From positions 186,001 through 250,000 of the forward strand of contig NZ_SRRT01000002.1 in the NCBI RefSeq assembly GCF_004784475.1: a DNA stretch of 64,000 nt. The letters are read 5' to 3'. The notes below the pieces were generated by a model. The model saw nothing but the letters and a program-made list of their open reading frames with translations. It was not told the DNA's origin and searched no databases. Position 1 is the stretch's first letter. Each line of letters opens with the position of its first letter. Shown here in pieces: positions 8,681-16,135 of this stretch. The translations under genes and the position numbers were made by a program. This stretch comes from Streptomyces bauhiniae. Lineage in GTDB: Bacteria > Actinomycetota > Actinomycetes > Streptomycetales > Streptomycetaceae.

Positions 8681-9301
8681 ATGCCCCCCGCGCGCGACTC
8701 CGTCGACCTCCGCTTCGACGGCTGGATCACCGGCATCGGCACCACCTCCGGCACCCGCCTGGTCCTGGGCCACTGGCCCCGTACCCCCTTCGGCCCCTTC
8801 AGCGACGTCATGCTGGAACACCCGGACGGCCACCGCACGTTGCTGGCGCCGACCGGGGAGGTGGCGGACTTCATCGCGGGGACGTACGCGTTCGACGAGG
8901 TACGGGTGGTGCCGGTGGAGGTACGGACCGCCGGGGCGCGGTGGACCGTGACGTCCGGGCCGCTGCTCGACCTGCGCTTCACCGTCGGCCGCCGGGGCGC
9001 CCTGGGCACCCTGCTCCACCTGGCGGCCCCGGTCACCTCCCGGCCCGCCTCCGCCGCCCTGACCGACCCGGTGGCCCGCCTGCTGATGGGCGTCCGCACC
9101 CGCGGCTCCGCCGGGAACGGCCGCTACGAGTGGTACGGCGCCCGCGACCTCCACCGGCTCACGACGGCGACGGCCACCTTCGAGGGCCGCGACCTGGGCC
9201 CCCTCGCCCCGGTGGACCCACCTGTCCGCTTCGGGTTCGGCTCGACTCCGCGTCTGCCGTGCCAGGTCAGGGTGACGACGACGGTGCGCACCCCGAGCTG
9301 A
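8681..9301 (+). CDS. Conserved hypothetical protein
   Basis: This 206-aa product starts at ATG 8681 (MPPARDSVDLRFDGW); a GTG three bases earlier is an equal alternative. It has no signal peptide or transmembrane segment. The sequence is rich in predicted beta structure (GTRLVLGHWPRTPFGPFSDVM, DEVRVVPVEVR) with a lone ARDLHRL turn near the end. I recognise it as the kind of protein conserved across streptomycetes, but no function or named domain can be supported. It lies 41 nt after glpD, close enough for read-through, and converges on marR with only five bases between the stops. Confidence 0.65.
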   Translation: MPPARDSVDLRFDGWITGIGTTSGTRLVLGHWPRTPFGPFSDVMLEHPDGHRTLLAPTGEVADFIAGTYAFDEVRVVPVEVRTAGARWTVTSGPLLDLRFTVGRRGALGTLLHLAAPVTSRPASAALTDPVARLLMGVRTRGSAGNGRYEWYGARDLHRLTTATATFEGRDLGPLAPVDPPVRFGFGSTPRLPCQVRVTTTVRTPS

Positions 9302-9306
9302 ACCGG

Positions 9307-9741
9307 TCAGCCGTCCTCGTGCCGGTCGAGCGCGGTAAGCAGCCGGCGCAGGGCGGTCCGGGTCGCCCTGATCTCGTCCTCGGGGATGTCCCCGAAGAGT
9401 TCCCGGTGGGTGGCCTCGGCTCGTTCGGTGAGGCGGGTGAGCGCGACCCCGCCGCTCTCGGTGAGCGCCAGCAGGGGGGAGCCCCGGTGGTCCGGGTTCG
9501 CGGTGAAGGCGGCCAGCTCGAGCTGGACGAGGTCGTTGGCGACGCGCTGCACGTTCTGCCTGCTCACCCCCAGCCGCCGGGCCACCTGGGGCACGGTCAG
9601 CCCGTCCTTGGACACCGCACTCATCACCTGCCAGCGCGCCTGGGTGAGCCCCTCCGTACCGGCGGTCCGCTCCCCCAGCCGGCGCAGTGCCCCCGCCGCC
9701 TCGTACACCTCGGCGACCAGTAGGGCTGCCTCGTCCCGCAT
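9307..9741 (-). CDS. MarR-family transcriptional regulator
   Basis: The 144-aa winged-helix repressor has recognition helix TVPQVARRLGVSRQNVQRV and wing NPDHRGSPLLALTESG. The start at 9741 (MRDEAALLVAEVYE) is supported by GGGAGG five bases upstream. The ATG at 9756 has no ribosome site and would put the first operator-like repeat against its start codon. It is divergent from a DUF1398 gene. The intergenic DNA holds four related dyads (9757-9834), so it very probably represses itself and that gene until a small phenolic or oxidant-type ligand binds. The ligand class is family knowledge only. Confidence 0.88.
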   Translation of the reverse strand: MRDEAALLVAEVYEAAGALRRLGERTAGTEGLTQARWQVMSAVSKDGLTVPQVARRLGVSRQNVQRVANDLVQLELAAFTANPDHRGSPLLALTESGGVALTRLTERAEATHRELFGDIPEDEIRATRTALRRLLTALDRHEDG

Positions 9742-9756
9742 CCACGCCTCCCGCAT

Positions 9757-9834
9757 GACAACGCGCTGTCGCTACGGCAACAGCTTGCCATGAGCCTCAT
9801 TGACAACATGTTGCCTTAATGACAACGTATTGCC
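9757..9834. promoter_or_regulatory. Cluster of four MarR operator-like dyads
   Basis: Four 14-bp imperfect palindromes occur in the divergent marR/DUF1398 region: GACAACGCGCTGTC (9757-9770), GGCAACAGCTTGCC (9776-9789), GACAACATGTTGCC (9802-9815) and GACAACGTATTGCC (9821-9834). The shared form is GRCAAC-NN-NTTGCC. Centre-to-centre distances are 19, 26 and 19 bp, a symmetric arrangement. The third has the perfect core CAACATGTTG. The layout suggests paired dimer binding over two divergent promoters. Occupancy by the adjacent MarR is inferred. Confidence 0.65.
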
Positions 9835-9858
9835 ATCAGTCGAACCAGGAGGCTCCCC

Positions 9859-10275
9859 ATGTCCACCCCCGCGATCCCCACCCTCAAGGCCGCCATGGCC
9901 CGTGCCGCCGAGGTCCGTCCCAAGGTCGGCGGCTTCCCCTACCTCGCCGAAGCCCTCCGCCAGGCCGGAGTGACCCGCTGCGCGATGACCGTGCCGTCGA
10001 ACGCGATGCTGTACCTCACCGAAGCGGGCCCCGTGGCCGTGCAGGGCGAGCCCCTGCTCACCGGCATGTCCGACGTACCGCCCTTCGACCGCGCGGCCCT
10101 GATAGCCGCGCTCCGCGCCGACCAGGCGGGCGAGACCGCCTTCCCGGAGTTCGTCCGGGGCTGCTGGCAGGCGGGCGTGGTCCGGTACGACGTGGACCTG
10201 GCCGCGCGGACCTGTACCTACTACGGCGCGGGCGAGGAGAGCTACGTAGAGACGTACCCGGAAGTCGCCCTCTAG
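9859..10275 (+). CDS. DUF1398 family protein
   Basis: This 138-aa protein is preceded by AGGAGG seven bases before the ATG. The segments VGGFPYLAEALRQAGV, YLTEAGPV and the ending VRYDVDLAARTCTYYGAGEESYVETYP match the DUF1398 (YbcV-like) family, small cytosolic proteins of unknown biochemical role. It is the single gene downstream of the four-dyad operator cluster and is therefore the likely target of the divergent MarR regulator, which makes a stress or detoxification role plausible but unproven. It converges with an MFS gene after 10 bases. Confidence 0.8.
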   Translation: MSTPAIPTLKAAMARAAEVRPKVGGFPYLAEALRQAGVTRCAMTVPSNAMLYLTEAGPVAVQGEPLLTGMSDVPPFDRAALIAALRADQAGETAFPEFVRGCWQAGVVRYDVDLAARTCTYYGAGEESYVETYPEVAL

Positions 10276-10285
10276 GGAGCCGCGT

Positions 10286-11479
10286 TCACAGTGTGCGCGG
10301 CGGATGCACCCGTACCCGTGCCCCCACCGTCACCACCAGCACGATCGCGCAGGCCGTGAACACCATCCCCGCCCCCCGCACCCCCAGCCCCACCGTCAAC
10401 GCGCCCACGCCGACGACCGGGAGGGAGATGCCCAGGTAGGCGACGACGAAGAAGGCGGAGATGGTGGCGCCGCGGTGTTCCTCGGGAGCCGCCGCGCCCA
10501 CTGCGGTGAGGCCCGCGCGGAAGGCCATGCCCTGGCCCGCGCCGCCGGTGAGGGCGCCGATGAGGAGGAGGGGGAGGGACTCCACGAGGAGGGAGGTGCC
10601 GACCAGGACGAGACCGGCGGCGAGGACGGCGCAGCCCCAGGGGAGGGCGGCGCGGGCGCCGATGCGGCCCATGAGGAGCTGGCCGCCGGTGGAGGCGCAG
10701 AACACGCTGAAGACCACGGCGCCGGTCACCGCGAGGTTGTGCTCGCCGAGGGTCTCGGTGAGGAACGCGGGCGCGACGGCCGTGAACAGGCCGAGCAGGG
10801 AGAACCCGGCGAAGGCGGCCAGCGCGCACGGTCCGAAGACCCCGCGCACCTCGGGCGGCACCCGCATCCCCTGTGGCCTGAGCGGTGGCCGGGCCCCCTC
10901 ATGGTGGACGGTCTCGGTGAGCAGCAGGGTGACGACGAGCGCGACGGCGAGCAGGCCGAGGTGGACGAGGAAGGGCAGGATCAGCGGCCGGGGCGCGTAC
11001 TGGGCGAGCAGCCCGGAGACCAGCGGCCCGAGCCCGAGCCCGCCCATGTTGGCCGCCGTGGCCGCCAGCGCCGCCCGCCCCCGGCGCCCGGGGGGCGCGA
11101 GGTCGAGGACGGCGGCCGTACCGGTGCCGCTGAACAGCCCCGCCGAGAACCCGGACAGCACCCGCCCGAGGTACAGCAGCGGCAGCCCGCCCTCCAGCAG
11201 GAAGCACACCGCGCTGAGCGCCGACAGCACCAGGGCGACGACCAGCACCGGCCGCCGTCCCAGCACGTCGGAGGCGCCGCCGGCCAGCAGCAGGGCGACG
11301 ATGACGCCGACCGCGTAGACCGCGAACACCACGGTCACGATCAGCTCGGAGAACCCGATCCGCTCCCGGTACAGCCCGTACAGCGGGGTGGGCAGCGTGG
11401 TACCCATCATGCCCACGGCGAAGACGCCCGCCGCGCCGAGGTAGCCGGGGCCGGGGCGCCGCCGGGAGGAGTCGATCAC
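10286..11479 (-). CDS. MFS transporter, drug/proton antiporter type
   Basis: This 397-aa polytopic membrane protein has about 12 hydrophobic segments. It starts with GTG at 11479, with GAGG a few bases upstream. The loop after helix 2 reads AGGASDVLGRRPVLV, the MFS motif A (GxxxDxxGRR), and LSGFSAGLFSGTGTAAV resembles the motif C region of 12-TM exporters. It probably effluxes a small molecule by proton antiport, substrate unknown. The gene converges with the DUF1398 gene, so shared control by the MarR regulator is not indicated. The divergent neighbour is a DUF1206 gene 65 bp away. Confidence 0.85.
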   Translation of the reverse strand: MIDSSRRRPGPGYLGAAGVFAVGMMGTTLPTPLYGLYRERIGFSELIVTVVFAVYAVGVIVALLLAGGASDVLGRRPVLVVALVLSALSAVCFLLEGGLPLLYLGRVLSGFSAGLFSGTGTAAVLDLAPPGRRGRAALAATAANMGGLGLGPLVSGLLAQYAPRPLILPFLVHLGLLAVALVVTLLLTETVHHEGARPPLRPQGMRVPPEVRGVFGPCALAAFAGFSLLGLFTAVAPAFLTETLGEHNLAVTGAVVFSVFCASTGGQLLMGRIGARAALPWGCAVLAAGLVLVGTSLLVESLPLLLIGALTGGAGQGMAFRAGLTAVGAAAPEEHRGATISAFFVVAYLGISLPVVGVGALTVGLGVRGAGMVFTACAIVLVVTVGARVRVHPPRTL

Positions 11480-11544
11480 ACCTCACCTTGGCACGTCGGC
11501 GCCGGTCGGGCGTGACGCGGACACGCCGGGGCATCGGGTGTGTC

Positions 11545-12390
11545 ATGGACTCAAGCGTTCTGGCACAGCGCGGTCGGGGGCAGGCCCGGCGAGCGGCCGA
11601 CAGCCCGGCGATGACCGCGGCGGCGAAGGCGGGCTTCGTCGCCCGTGGACTGATCTACCTGCTCGTGGGCGTCATCGCCCTTCAGATAGCCCTGGGCGGT
11701 GACGGCGGCAAGAAGCAGGCCGACCGCGGCGGCGCCCTCTCCGAGCTGGCGGACAAGCCGTTCGGCGCCGCCATGCTGTGGGTCGTCGGCATCGCGCTGG
11801 CCGGCATGGCGCTGTGGCGGCTGTCGGAGGCGGTGGTCGGCAGCGCCGGCCCGGACGGCACCAAGGCGTCGAAGCGGGCGATGTCCGCGGCGCGCGCGGT
11901 GTTCTACGCGTTCGTCTCCTACTCCGTGCTGTCCTACGCGGCCGGCCAGAAGGGCAGCGGCGGCGGTTCCTCGGACCAGCAGAGCGACGACGTGACCGCG
12001 ATGGCGCTGAAGTGGCCCGGCGGCCAGTGGATCGTCGGTGCCGCCGGGCTCGTGGTGATCGGGGCGGGGGTCTACATCGCGGCGCGGGCGGTGATGCGGA
12101 AGTTCCGCAAGCATCTGCGCACCGGCGAGATGTCCCCCACCGTACGGAAGGTCGTCGACGTCCTGGGCGTGGGCGGCGGTACGGCCCGTGGCGTCGTCTT
12201 CGCCGTGGCCGGGGTGTTCGCCCTGATCGCGGCCGTCCAGCACGAGCCGGGCAAGGCCAAGGGCATGGACGACACCCTGCGTTCGTTCCGGGACCTGCCC
12301 GCCGGGCCCTGGCTGCTGGCGCTGATCGCGCTGGGGCTGGCCGCGTTCGGCGTGTTCTCCTGGTGCAACGCCCGCTGGCGCAAGGTGTGA
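11545..12390 (+). CDS. DUF1206 integral membrane protein
   Basis: The 281-aa protein has three repeats of a two-helix unit, each containing a G-F-V-A-R-G-like start (AKAGFVARGLIYLLVG, MSAARAVFYAFVSYSV, VGGGTARGVVFAVAG) followed by a W-x-L-x-L-I-A-L-G-L second helix. This is the DUF1206 architecture. The start at ATG 11545 (MDSSVLAQRG) follows weak ribosome-site sequence; an upstream ATG at 11488 gives an Arg-rich, unconvincing extension. The function of the family is unknown. It is convergent with the SDR gene after 36 bases. Confidence 0.85.
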   Translation: MDSSVLAQRGRGQARRAADSPAMTAAAKAGFVARGLIYLLVGVIALQIALGGDGGKKQADRGGALSELADKPFGAAMLWVVGIALAGMALWRLSEAVVGSAGPDGTKASKRAMSAARAVFYAFVSYSVLSYAAGQKGSGGGSSDQQSDDVTAMALKWPGGQWIVGAAGLVVIGAGVYIAARAVMRKFRKHLRTGEMSPTVRKVVDVLGVGGGTARGVVFAVAGVFALIAAVQHEPGKAKGMDDTLRSFRDLPAGPWLLALIALGLAAFGVFSWCNARWRKV

Positions 12391-12426
12391 CCCTCCTGCC
12401 GGCCACGACCACGGCGCCCCGCCTTC

Positions 12427-13218
12427 TCAGGTGAGGGCGCCGCCGTCCACCCGGAGGACCGCGCCGGTGACGAAGGAGGCGCGGTCGCTCAGCAGCCAGG
12501 CCGCGGCCTCCGCGATCTCCTCGGGCCGGGCGTCCCGCCGCAGCGGGGTGTGCGCCTGGAGCCGCTCCTGGAGGCCGGGCGCCTTCTCCTCCCAGGCCCG
12601 CATCATCTCGGTGGCCGTGTTGCCGGGCGCGATGGCGTTGACGCGGATGCCCTCCGGGCCGTACGTGACGGCCGCCGACTCGGTGATGCTGTTCAGGGCC
12701 CGCTTCATCGCGCCGTAGCCCGGCAGTTCAGGGTTGCCGCGCAGGCTGCCGACGGAGGAGTTGTTGACGATCGCGCCGCTGCCGGAGGTGGCCCGGATGG
12801 CCGCGACCTCGGCGTTCATGGCGAGCCACTGCCCCTTGAGGTTGACGGTGTAGAGCCGGTCGAACTCGTCCTCGGGCAATTCGTCCAGCGGGCCGGGCGC
12901 CTGGTTCGCGGCGCCGTTGTTGAAGGCGATGTCGAGGCGTCCGTGGAGCTGTACGACGCGGTCGACGGCGGCGCGCACCGCGTCCCCGTCGGCCAGGTCG
13001 CACACCACGTGATCGGCGGTGCGGCCCTCGGACCGGATCTCGTCGGTGACCGCCTTGAGCTGGTCCTCGCTGCGGGCGGCGAGCACGACCCGCGCCCCCT
13101 CGCGGGCGAAGAGCCGGGCCGCGGCGGCGCCGATCCCGCGTCCGGCGCCGGTGATGAAGGCGACCTTGCCGGGGAGCAGTCCAGTGGTGACGGAAGTGTC
13201 TGTCGCTGTGGCGTTCAT
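12427..13218 (-). CDS. Short-chain dehydrogenase/reductase
   Basis: This 263-aa classical SDR has the cofactor motif TGAGRGIG (residues about 20-27), NNGAANQ, the serine in NNSSVGS and the catalytic pair in YGAMK (Y-x3-K). ARSEDQL after strand 2 suggests NADP preference, as the Arg follows AA. The C-terminal FVTGAVLRVDGG is also canonical. The start at 13218 (MNATATDTSV) is chosen because upstream codons encode low-complexity Arg/Pro. It is divergent from an MmyB-type regulator, a pairing common in actinobacteria in which the regulator controls the SDR. The substrate cannot be read. Confidence 0.88.
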   Translation of the reverse strand: MNATATDTSVTTGLLPGKVAFITGAGRGIGAAAARLFAREGARVVLAARSEDQLKAVTDEIRSEGRTADHVVCDLADGDAVRAAVDRVVQLHGRLDIAFNNGAANQAPGPLDELPEDEFDRLYTVNLKGQWLAMNAEVAAIRATSGSGAIVNNSSVGSLRGNPELPGYGAMKRALNSITESAAVTYGPEGIRVNAIAPGNTATEMMRAWEEKAPGLQERLQAHTPLRRDARPEEIAEAAAWLLSDRASFVTGAVLRVDGGALT

Positions 13219-13239
13219 ACCGTCGAGCCTGCGCCGCCC

Positions 13240-13304
13240 GGCCGGGCTCATCCAGGCACAGGCGGTACCTGGCTGGCGCCGCCGGAACGGCGCAGACTGG
13301 ACCC
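13240..13304. promoter_or_regulatory. Divergent SDR/MmyB promoter region with CCAGG/CCTGG dyad
   Basis: The 86 bp between the two start codons contains CCAGG and CCTGG about 11 bp apart (in 13252-13275), and a GCGCCG/CGGCGC dyad just before the regulator's GTG. No clear -35/-10 pair could be picked. It is the only plausible operator for the adjacent XRE-type regulator. Confidence 0.3.
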
Positions 13305-14150
13305 GTGGACCGAGACGAACTGGCGGCATTTCTGCGGGACAGGCGCGAGCGGATCAGGCCGGCCGAGGTGGGGCTGCCCGCCGGGCCGCGCCGCCGTACG
13401 CCGGGGCTGCGGCGCGAGGAGGTGGCGCAACTGGCGTTCATCTCCACCGAGTACTACACCCGGCTGGAACAGGCACGCGGCCCGCGCCCGTCCCGCGAGG
13501 TGCTGTCCGGGCTGGTCAGGGCGCTGCGCCTGACGGACGCCGAGCGCGACCACCTGCACCATCTCGCCGGCGCGCCCCCGGCCCCGCCGCCCGGCCCCCC
13601 GCGCGAGGTGCGGCAGAGCATCCTGGACCTGCTGACCCGGCTCCCGGGAACGGCCGCCATCGTCACGTCGGCGATCGGCGAGGTGCTCGCCTGGAACGAC
13701 CTGGCGGCCGCCCTGATGGAGGACTTCTCCGCCCTCTCGCGCCGCGACCGCAATCTGATCCGCCGCGTCTTCCTCGGCTCGCACCAGGGCGCGTTGTACG
13801 GCGTCTCGGACGGCGCCGAGTTCGCCCGCGACTCGGCGCAGCGGCTGCGCGCGGCCTCCGCCCGCTATCCCGACTCCCCCGAGGTGACCGGCCTGGTGGC
13901 CGAACTCCTGGCGGGCAGCGAGGAGTTCACCCGGCTCTGGGAGGCGTACGACGTGTCCGTGCTGCCGACCCTGGCCAAGACCTTCCACCACCCGGTGGTG
14001 GGCCCGCTGACCGTCAACTGCGATGCCCTGCACGTCCCGGACCGGGACCAGCGCATCGTCCTCTACACCGCCACACCGGGCTCCGCCTCCGAGGAGGCGC
14101 TCCGGCTGCTGTCGGTCGTGGGGACCCAGCGGATGGACGTGTCAGGCTGA
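13305..14150 (+). CDS. XRE-family regulator with MmyB-like ligand-binding domain
   Basis: The 281-aa protein starts at a GTG with no evident ribosome site, possibly leaderless. The N-terminal HTH_31 domain reads LRDRRERI, GLRREEVAQLAFISTEYYTRLEQARGP (residues 10-70). The C-terminal half (about 105-275), with TSAIGEVLAWNDLAAALMEDF and the late VVGPLTVNCDALHVPDRDQRIVLYTA, is the MmyB-like PAS-type domain proposed to bind small, often fatty-acid-like, ligands. It is divergent from the SDR, its most likely target. A truncated hydrolase follows almost immediately. Confidence 0.88.
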   Translation: MDRDELAAFLRDRRERIRPAEVGLPAGPRRRTPGLRREEVAQLAFISTEYYTRLEQARGPRPSREVLSGLVRALRLTDAERDHLHHLAGAPPAPPPGPPREVRQSILDLLTRLPGTAAIVTSAIGEVLAWNDLAAALMEDFSALSRRDRNLIRRVFLGSHQGALYGVSDGAEFARDSAQRLRAASARYPDSPEVTGLVAELLAGSEEFTRLWEAYDVSVLPTLAKTFHHPVVGPLTVNCDALHVPDRDQRIVLYTATPGSASEEALRLLSVVGTQRMDVSG

Positions 14151-14175
14151 ACCGCGCCGCCCCTCGGCTGCGTGG

Positions 14176-14736
14176 GCGTCCGCGGCCCAGGGGGGCATCA
14201 AGGCCCTGGCCACGGTGGTCGGCGCCAACTACGGCCGCCTGATGCGCGAGGGCGACCTCACCCCGGACGCGGCGATCAGCACCCTGGAGGCGATCGGCAG
14301 GCAGCGCACGGCCGAGGCACGCGGAGCGGAACCGCTGACCACCGGGTACATCCCCGGCTCGGCCGAGGAGCGCGAGCAGGCCGGGCTCACCGACGTCGAC
14401 ATCGTCGAGGCCGTCGACTACTACACCACCGAGCGCGGGCAGCACCCCAACTCCCCCAACAAGCTGCGCTTCTCGGGGCTGGAGGCCGCGTTCGCGTTCG
14501 ACGCCTTCCACCTGGCCGAGGTGCTGCTGGCCCAGCCCCTGCAGATCGTCGTCGGTGACGTGCCGGGCGGCTTCGGCTCGTACCGGGACGGGTTCGAGCT
14601 GTTCGACCGGGCGCGCTCGGCGAAGAAGGACATCTTCGTGGTGCAGGGCGCGAGCCACTACGACCTGTACGACCGGCCGAAGTTCACCGGCCCCGCACTG
14701 GAGCGCCTGGAGTCCTTCTTCGCGGCGAACCTGTAG
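14176..14736 (+). pseudogene. Alpha/beta-hydrolase remnant lacking its N-terminal half
   Basis: From codon 14176 the frame reads ASAAQGGIKALATVV and runs 186 residues to a TAG. It matches the C-terminal two thirds of YcjY/dienelactone-hydrolase-like alpha/beta hydrolases: RLMREGD, the helical lid EAVDYYTTERGQHPNS, then QPLQIVVGDVPG and QGASHYDLYD with the catalytic histidine. The nucleophile elbow (a G-x-C/S-A-S-G-G type motif) and all earlier strands are absent. Only 25 bp separate the start of the homology from the preceding stop, so there is no room for them. A shorter internal start could still make a protein, but without a nucleophile. I treat it as a deletion remnant. Confidence 0.7.
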
Positions 14737-14940
14737 CCCCGAGCGCCCGGACAAGGGGATGGTTCCGTGACATCCCTCACAGGCTCCGATGACCTACGGG
14801 TGTCCCTTAGTAGGTGACGAGCCGTGACGACAAGTGCGCTTTGTCCGTCTTGGCGGGCATTTGGATCATGCTGTCCCCCGGAGTGGCTGATCCACTCGCC
14901 CGAGAAGCTCGCTTTCGCAAATCATGAGGGGTTCTGACGG

Positions 14941-14975
14941 CCCGGCAGCAGGGGGCGGAAGCCGCTGCTGCCGGG
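14941..14975. repeat. Perfect 11-bp-arm stem-loop
   Basis: CCCGGCAGCAG (14941-14951) and CTGCTGCCGGG (14965-14975) form a perfect inverted repeat with a 13-base loop. It is about 200 bp after the hydrolase remnant and 200 bp before the CAP gene, so it could be a terminator for read-through or a structured leader element. No U-tract follows on either strand. Confidence 0.6.
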
Positions 14976-15043
14976 TCGGCATGCCTGCGTGACCTTGGCA
15001 AGGGGCTCCGAGGTCTACGAAGCACGGTAGTACGACCATCCCT

Positions 15044-15072
15044 TTGCATGCCTTGTGTGACCGTCCTAAGAA
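15044..15072 (+). promoter_or_regulatory. Candidate housekeeping-type promoter for the CAP-domain gene
   Basis: TTGCAT (15044-15049) and TAAGAA (15067-15072) are separated by exactly 17 bp, a good fit to the -35/-10 pattern of the main vegetative sigma factor. The transcription start would be near 15080, giving a leader of about 90 nt before the ATG at 15171. Confidence 0.45.
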
Positions 15073-15170
15073 TGACGACTCGCAGGGCGTCTTTTGCTGT
15101 TCGGGAGGCGGGTTCCAGCAAGAGGAAGCCGCGCGGCGGCGCCCGGCGCCTACCGAATGAGGTTTCACGC

Positions 15171-16028
15171 ATGGGAAAGCACCGTAAGAACCAGCAGTAC
15201 CGGCGGGTGCTCATAGCCGCTGTCGCCGTGGGCGCGGTGGGCGTACCGACCGCCGCCGTGGCCTGCGTCGACTGGAAGGACGACTCCGGCCGCCAGACCG
15301 AGGCCACCGCCTGGCAGACGGAGCAGAGCCCCCGTCACGCGTCGCACCAGGTGCGGAAGCAGACCGCCGCCCCCGCGACCCCCTCCGCTTCCCCGAGCAC
15401 CCGCACCGGGCACCGGCCCACCTCGGCGCCCACCCGCACCGCGCAGCAGGCCCCCAAGGCGGCGAAGACCACGGCGGCCGCCAAGCCCGCGAAGACCGCC
15501 CAGCCGGTCACCGCCAAGCCCGCCGCCCTCAAGTCGGCCTCCGCGAAGCCGGTTTCCACGCCGACCGTGCGCCAGGTCTCCACCGCGCCCCGCCCCGTGC
15601 AGACCGCCACCGCCGCCGCCCCGAGCACCCCGCAGCCCGCCGCGACCGCCTCCGGCGACGTGGCCCGGATCGTGGACCTGGTCAACGCCGAGCGCGCCAA
15701 GGCCGGCTGCTCCCCCGTCGCACTGAACTCCACGCTGAGCAAGGCCGCGCAGGACCACAGCGCCGACATGGCCGCGCACAACACCATGTCGCACACCGGC
15801 TCCGACGGCTCCGACCCCGGCTCGCGCATCACCGCCGCCGGCTACCAGTGGAGCGCGTACGGGGAGAACGTCGCCTACGGCTACGCGACGCCCGAGCAGG
15901 TCATGGACGGCTGGATGAACAGCCCCGGCCACCGGGAGAACATCCTCAACTGCTCGTACAAGGAGATCGGCGTGGGCCTCGCCCAGCCCGGCAGCTACTG
16001 GACCCAGGACTTCGGCACCGCCAGGTAG
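15171..16028 (+). CDS. Secreted CAP/SCP-domain protein
   Basis: The 285-aa product has GAGG eight bases before its ATG. It begins with a basic stretch and hydrophobic core (VLIAAVAVGAVGVPTAAVA), a secretion signal, then a long Ala/Thr/Pro/Lys-rich linker (about residues 50-160). The CAP domain follows (about 165-285), with RIVDLVNAERAKAGCSP, SHTGSDGS, GENVAYG and SPGHRENILNCSYKEIGVG. The two histidines and two acidic residues of the CAP cavity are present. Bacterial CAP proteins of this YkwD type are surface or matrix proteins of uncertain activity, often linked to the cell wall. The lysine-rich linker suggests wall contact. It has its own promoter candidate. Confidence 0.9.
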   Translation: MGKHRKNQQYRRVLIAAVAVGAVGVPTAAVACVDWKDDSGRQTEATAWQTEQSPRHASHQVRKQTAAPATPSASPSTRTGHRPTSAPTRTAQQAPKAAKTTAAAKPAKTAQPVTAKPAALKSASAKPVSTPTVRQVSTAPRPVQTATAAAPSTPQPAATASGDVARIVDLVNAERAKAGCSPVALNSTLSKAAQDHSADMAAHNTMSHTGSDGSDPGSRITAAGYQWSAYGENVAYGYATPEQVMDGWMNSPGHRENILNCSYKEIGVGLAQPGSYWTQDFGTAR

Positions 16029-16135
16029 CGCCCGGAGTGCCGCCGACACCCCGGCGGCGTGGCGTCCCGTACGCCTGTCCGCCTCCCGGTGAGGATGGGA
16101 CCCTCGTGCGGGTCGGCTGGGAGACGGGTGTCGGG

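Larger units (their letters stand above)
14737..15170 (+). other. 434-bp intergenic region before the CAP-domain gene
   Basis: No gene is supported in this stretch. It contains the strong 11-bp-arm hairpin at 14941-14975 and a promoter candidate at 15044-15072. The leader from that promoter to the ATG would be about 90 nt. I looked for the conserved blocks of the ydaO (cyclic di-AMP) riboswitch that often precedes streptomycete cell-wall hydrolase genes and did not find them. Confidence 0.6.

Noticed and set aside
14760..15170. ydaO-type cyclic di-AMP riboswitch before the CAP-domain gene
   Set aside because: Such riboswitches precede several streptomycete cell-wall genes, but the conserved blocks (the AATC and GACCCGAAnCC-type segments) could not be found here.
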